A stretch of 8,220 bases of DNA from a bacterium (GTDB taxonomy: Bacteria; Sumerlaeota; Sumerlaeia; MVZB01): positions 1 through 8,220 of the forward strand of contig JAMCWS010000428.1 of the NCBI GenBank assembly GCA_023480605.1. Direction: 5' to 3'. Below are positions 5,802 to 8,220 of this stretch, piece after piece (position 1 is the first letter of the stretch; the number at the start of each line of letters is the position of its first letter). A program made the position numbers and the translations under genes. The notes under the pieces were generated by a model. That model did not search any database, was not told the DNA's origin, and saw nothing but the letters and a program-made list of their open reading frames with translations.

Positions 5802-6031
5802 GTTGACCGGCCCGATCCCGCCGCCCCGCGCCTCCCGGGCACCCCCTTTCCCGCACCCCCCCGCGGCGGCCGGTTCTCGCGTCGGGCCCGCTAACGCCGC
5901 CCATGGTCCTTCAGGCAGGTTCCATCGCCCAAAGACCCGCCGAAGGCCGGCTCCCCGGATCTCATCGCGGTCTTTCGACCGCAAATCCAGGATTCGCCCA
6001 TTACGCAATTTCGGGCCTCCGGTCAAAAACT
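5794..6031 (-). ncRNA. Candidate structured noncoding RNA, unassigned
   Basis: Read on the minus strand, the region would start near 6031 and end in eight U residues (5794-5801). Its ends are complementary: TTGACCGG near the 5' end pairs fully with CCGGTCAA just before the U-run (plus-strand arms 6019-6026 and 5803-5810). A further CCCG/CGGG pairing follows after a 3-nt bulge (6012-6015 with 5811-5814). Inside, GCGGTC-GAAA-GACCGC (5967-5982) is a 6-bp stem with a GNRA tetraloop on this strand, flanked by GGAUU/GAUCC pairing. A weak -10 TATTGT (6038-6043) is placed to start the RNA just before the closing stem, but no good -35 is seen. I could not match it to 6S, SRP, RNase P or tmRNA signatures. 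GC-rich DNA folds easily, so this is a hypothesis. The arms could instead be DNA sites. Confidence 0.25.
5811..5862 (-). other. Cluster of seven G-runs, G-quadruplex motif
   Basis: On the plus strand there are seven runs of three or more C at 5811-5813, 5817-5819, 5824-5827, 5834-5836, 5842-5846, 5850-5852 and 5856-5862. On the minus strand the four rightmost runs are separated by loops of 3, 3 and 5 nt, which satisfies the usual G3+N1-7 quadruplex rule. It lies in a noncoding stretch and inside the 3' half of the candidate RNA. Confidence 0.6.
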
Positions 6032-6034
6032 TGG

Positions 6035-6063
6035 TTGACAATACCCGCTCTTCATCAAACAAT
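6035..6063 (+). promoter_or_regulatory. Candidate promoter of the small membrane protein gene
   Basis: A perfect -35 TTGACA (6035-6040) is followed after 17 bp by AACAAT (6058-6063, 4 of 6). Transcription would begin near 6070, giving a leader of about 118 nt before the ATG at 6188. The right arm of the long inverted repeat (6019-6026) lies just upstream of the -35, where a regulator could act. Confidence 0.5.
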
Positions 6064-6078
6064 TGCGGCCAGAAAACA

Positions 6079-6151
6079 CCCGTATGCGGGATACGAGGTC
6101 GTGTTGGCCCGCCAGGCCAGACGCCCCCAGGCAGCCGACAACAGTGTCGGC
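6079..6151 (+). other. Three successive hairpins in the leader of the small membrane protein gene
   Basis: CCCG-TATG-CGGG (6079-6090), TGGCC-CGCCA-GGCCA (6105-6119) and GCCGACA-ACAG-TGTCGGC (6134-6151) are perfect stems of 4, 5 and 7 bp, each 14 nt from the next. The last ends 25 nt before the ribosome binding site. No T-run follows any of them. This could be a structured leader controlling the short gene; no known riboswitch class was recognised. Confidence 0.4.
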
Positions 6152-6187
6152 CTGTCATTCACCGAGCAGAGAAAACGGAGGGACGAA

Positions 6188-6361
6188 ATGAAGAAAGCGC
6201 TCGCGGTCATTATCACAATCGTGCTCGTTGTGGTCGCCATTTACCTGATCGTCGACAAGTACCAGAAGCTGAGCAATCCCTTCCCCGACATGCAGCCCCA
6301 GCCCGGTCAGGCGATCGAAGGGGTTGCCACGCCGGCGCCTTCCCCGACCGCCGCCCAGTAA
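6188..6361 (+). CDS. Small single-pass membrane protein, unknown function
   Basis: The product has 57 residues: MKKALAVIITIVLVVVAIYL opens a hydrophobic helix (about 4-22), then a short charged segment DKYQKL, then a tail rich in Pro, Gln and Ala (FPDMQPQPGQ, PAPSPTAAQ). The two Lys at the start favour the N-terminus in the cytoplasm and the tail outside; the helix could also be an uncleaved signal. The start is set by GGAGG at 6177-6181, 6 nt before the ATG; the longer frame from 5903 has no such site and runs through the hairpin leader. The gene stands alone, with a promoter candidate at 6035-6063 and an intrinsic terminator at 6432-6464, and converges on the glycosyltransferase gene. The complete transcription unit makes this a real gene despite its size. 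I recognise no family. Confidence 0.75.
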   Translation: MKKALAVIITIVLVVVAIYLIVDKYQKLSNPFPDMQPQPGQAIEGVATPAPSPTAAQ

Positions 6362-6431
6362 GTTGCGGGCGGTTGCTCTGCCGCCCCCGGTTGGCCGCAA
6401 CCGTTCATCATCCCCCAATGATTCCCTTTGG

Positions 6432-6464
6432 ACGCCGCGTTCCGGGACGTGGCGTTTTTCTTTT
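6432..6464 (+). terminator. Intrinsic terminator of the small membrane protein gene
   Basis: ACGCCGCG (6432-6439) and CGTGGCGT (6448-6455) form an 8-bp stem with one G-U pair and an 8-nt loop, followed by TTTTTCTTTT (6455-6464). It lies 70 bp after the stop codon. The opposite strand has no T-run, so it does not end the convergent glycosyltransferase transcript. Confidence 0.88.
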
Positions 6465-6489
6465 GCCCCGCAGGCCCGTCCGGCGTCCC

Positions 6490-7695
6490 TCACGCCGCGC
6501 CGGCGCGGTCCGGACGCGGCTCCGCCGGGGCGGCCATCTCCCGGTTAAACAGGGCGAGAATCTCCTGGCCGTTGCGTTGCCAGGAATGCTCGCACTCGGC
6601 GCGTTCGCGCGCGGCCCGGCCCATCAAGCGGCAGCGCTCGGGGGCGTTCATCATCTCCAGAGCCAGCGCCGCCATCCGCTCCACGTCGCCCGGCGGAAAG
6701 ATGAAGCCCTCCCGTTCATGGGTCAGCACTTCGCGAATGGCGGGGTAACTGGGGGCGAGCACCGGTATGCCGCTGGCCTGATACTCGAACAATTTGGCCG
6801 GCGAGGACCAATAGGTCGTGTCGGGCACGAGGGCCGCGTCCATGGCCCGGATGTGCTCGGGAACATCCTGGTAAGGAACCGAGCCGATGAACCGCAGAAC
6901 GTCCTCCAGGCCGGACTCGCGCGCCTTGCGGTGATGCATCTCCACCTTGGCCGGATCGCCCCCGACAATCAGGAAAGCGAACGGCGGGGCGCCCCCGTCT
7001 TTCAACAGCCGGGCCATGTCGTAGAGCAGGCGGATGCCATGCCAGCCCCCCAGGGTGCCGACGTAGCCCAGCACGAACCGCCCCGTCAGTCCGTGGCGCC
7101 GGCGAACCCCTTCGCCGTCGCGCTCCGGGCTGAACAGGTCCAGGTTGACGGCCATCGGCATCTTGGTGATGGCCTCCATCGGCACGCCAAGGTGATGTAT
7201 TTCGCGCCGCAGCGGCTCGGAGACGACGATGACGCGGGGCGCATGGCGGATGATGCCGGCCTCGATCCGGCGGGCCAGCCAGCCCCAGCGAATCCGGTCG
7301 CGTTGCTCGCGCGTCAGGAAAGCGTTGACCTCGAGCAGCCGCGGCAGGCGGTGGCGTCGCGCCGCCACCCCCCCGGCGCGCGAATAAAGCGAATAGCGCT
7401 CGTAAACGGCGTCGGGTTTCCATTCCCGCACGAGAGCGTCGAGCCGGCCCAGCAGGCGCCGATCGAGGAGGATGTGGCGCAGGTCGAACCCCAGCTTGCG
7501 ATTGCGGAACGGCTCGATGGATATCACGTCGAGTCGTTCGCGCTCGACCGCGTCGCCTTCGGCGTTCGAGCACACGATCCTCACCTCGTGGCCCAACTGG
7601 CGCAGGACGTGGCAGGTCTCGCGCACGTGGGTCGAGCAACCCTTACGGCCGTAAATGGGTATGCCGGGGTCGGCGCAAAGATAACAGATCTTCAT
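6490..7695 (-). CDS. Glycosyltransferase, GT4-type (GT-B fold)
   Basis: This 401-residue protein has the two-lobed layout of family 4 retaining glycosyltransferases, which move a sugar from a nucleotide donor to a lipid or glycan acceptor at the inner membrane face. The N-terminal lobe begins MKICYLCADPGIPIYGRKGC, with the Gly-rich loop and STHV at 21-24, then YERYSLYSRAGG (98-109) and EVNAFLTREQ (122-131). The C-terminal lobe begins near LGYVGTLGGWHG (209-220), continues with FLIVGGDP (241-248), and has the donor-binding segment SSPAKLFEYQASGIPVLAP at 297-315, where Glu304 is the conserved acid. The ATG at 7695 is used because family similarity starts there, although no good ribosome binding site precedes it. 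An in-frame GTG at 7773 overlaps the pdxJ stop as GTGA and would add 26 residues. The gene lies 74 bp after pdxJ and is probably co-transcribed. The sugar and acceptor cannot be told; polysaccharide or lipopolysaccharide synthesis is likely. Confidence 0.92.
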   Translation of the reverse strand: MKICYLCADPGIPIYGRKGCSTHVRETCHVLRQLGHEVRIVCSNAEGDAVERERLDVISIEPFRNRKLGFDLRHILLDRRLLGRLDALVREWKPDAVYERYSLYSRAGGVAARRHRLPRLLEVNAFLTREQRDRIRWGWLARRIEAGIIRHAPRVIVVSEPLRREIHHLGVPMEAITKMPMAVNLDLFSPERDGEGVRRRHGLTGRFVLGYVGTLGGWHGIRLLYDMARLLKDGGAPPFAFLIVGGDPAKVEMHHRKARESGLEDVLRFIGSVPYQDVPEHIRAMDAALVPDTTYWSSPAKLFEYQASGIPVLAPSYPAIREVLTHEREGFIFPPGDVERMAALALEMMNAPERCRLMGRAARERAECEHSWQRNGQEILALFNREMAAPAEPRPDRAGAA

Positions 7696-7769
7696 GGGCC
7701 GTTCGGTGGGAGGCTTTCGGGTCGGGATGCGGAAGGCCGTTCCAAGAACCTTCGGGCGGGGTGGGGCAG

Positions 7770-8220
7770 TCACAAGCCCTCGGGGCGGCAGGCCTCGGGC
7801 GACCGGGCGGCCTCGGCGATCAGGCGCGCCATCTCGGCCACGGCCGCGCGCAGGCCATCGAACACGGCCCGGCTGACGATCGCGTGGCCGATGTTCAACT
7901 CGCGCATGCCGGGGATGGCCGCCACCGGCTGGACATTGTGGTAATTGAGGCCGTGGCCGGCGTTGACGACCAGCCCCAGGCGACGGGCCGCCTCGCTGGC
8001 GGCGTAAAGTTTGCGCAGTTCGGCCAGGCGGGCCGCTTCGCCACGCGCCAGGCAATACTGGCCGGTGTGAAACTCGACCTGAAGCGCCCCGCAGCGCCGC
8101 GCCGCCTCGATTTGCGCCGTCTCGGGGTCGATGAACAGGCTGACGATGATGCCGGCTTCCTGGAGACGGGCCGTCGCCGCGGCGACGGCCGCTTCGTTGC
8201 CCGCGGCATTCAGCCCCCAC
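7770..8220 (-). CDS. pdxJ: Pyridoxine 5'-phosphate synthase, C-terminal part (about 149 residues)
   Basis: The reverse strand reads WGLNAAGNEAA at the window edge and continues with VSLFIDPETAQIEAA, LQVEFHTGQY, LVVNAGHGLNYHN and MRELNIGHAIVSRAVF to the stop at 7770. These are the typical blocks of PdxJ, which joins 1-deoxy-D-xylulose 5-phosphate and 3-amino-2-oxopropyl phosphate to make pyridoxine 5'-phosphate, the last ring-closing step of DXP-dependent vitamin B6 synthesis. The His of NAGHGL corresponds to the active-site His near residue 191 in E. coli, and NIGHAI is the phosphate-binding loop. The fragment covers about 60% of a usual 240-residue protein, in the TIM-barrel C-terminal half; the N-terminal half lies beyond the window. 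The tail after AEMARLIAEAA is about 12 residues longer than in E. coli. Confidence 0.95.
   Translation of the reverse strand, partial: WGLNAAGNEAAVAAATARLQEAGIIVSLFIDPETAQIEAARRCGALQVEFHTGQYCLARGEAARLAELRKLYAASEAARRLGLVVNAGHGLNYHNVQPVAAIPGMRELNIGHAIVSRAVFDGLRAAVAEMARLIAEAARSPEACRPEGL

Noticed and set aside
5903..6361. A 152-residue version of the small membrane protein
   Set aside because: The upstream 95 codons lack a ribosome binding site, run across the promoter and hairpins, and look noncoding, while the inner ATG has GGAGG at ideal spacing.
5803..7944. Plus-strand open frame of 713 codons
   Set aside because: It has no ribosome binding site, is Pro/Arg/His/Ala-rich, crosses the small membrane gene and its terminator in another frame, and is antisense to the clear glycosyltransferase and pdxJ genes. 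It is a GC-rich shadow frame.
1..8220. tRNA, rRNA, CRISPR array or mobile element
   Set aside because: I looked on both strands for T-loop motifs, repeated spacers, transposase motifs and terminal inverted repeats with target duplications and found none.

Overview
The window is a GC-rich bacterial chromosome segment with ordinary housekeeping genes around one unusual exported protein and two large intergenic regions. No transposase, phage gene, CRISPR array, rRNA or tRNA was seen. The source is probably an uncultivated, Gram-negative-type bacterium. The exported protein resembles, from memory, large secreted beta-rich proteins of candidate phyla such as Sumerlaeota or other PVC-like lineages. 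That placement is a weak inference.

Left part (1-2560, minus strand): a fatty-acid block reads right to left as acpP, fabF and rnc, with a 20-bp gap and then a 14-bp gene overlap. After a 121-bp gap comes the start of L-rhamnose isomerase (rhaA), cut by the window edge and probably served by its own promoter. The RNase III has Ser where the family has a catalytic Asp.

Middle (2561-5485, minus strand): a gene-poor stretch of about 785 bp carries two candidate acpP promoters and a strong intrinsic terminator for the upstream gene. That gene encodes an exported protein of 620 residues with a signal peptide, an N-terminal beta-type domain and two similar C-terminal modules. It looks monocistronic, with a near-consensus promoter, a leader of about 240 nt containing two matched hairpins, and a perfect 11-bp terminator stem.

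Intergenic region 5486-6187: no convincing protein gene. It holds a T9-hairpin-A8 element, a cluster of seven C-runs (G-runs on the minus strand), and a long-range inverted repeat. On the minus strand that repeat would close a structured RNA of about 230 nt ending in U8. Beyond it a plus-strand promoter drives a three-hairpin leader and a 57-residue single-pass membrane protein with its own terminator.

Right part (6490-8220, minus strand): a GT4-type glycosyltransferase follows the C-terminal part of pyridoxine 5'-phosphate synthase (pdxJ). The two are probably co-transcribed and converge on the small plus-strand gene.

The noncoding structures between 5242 and 6151 and the substituted RNase III are the parts most worth following up. 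No complete new multi-gene system is evident.
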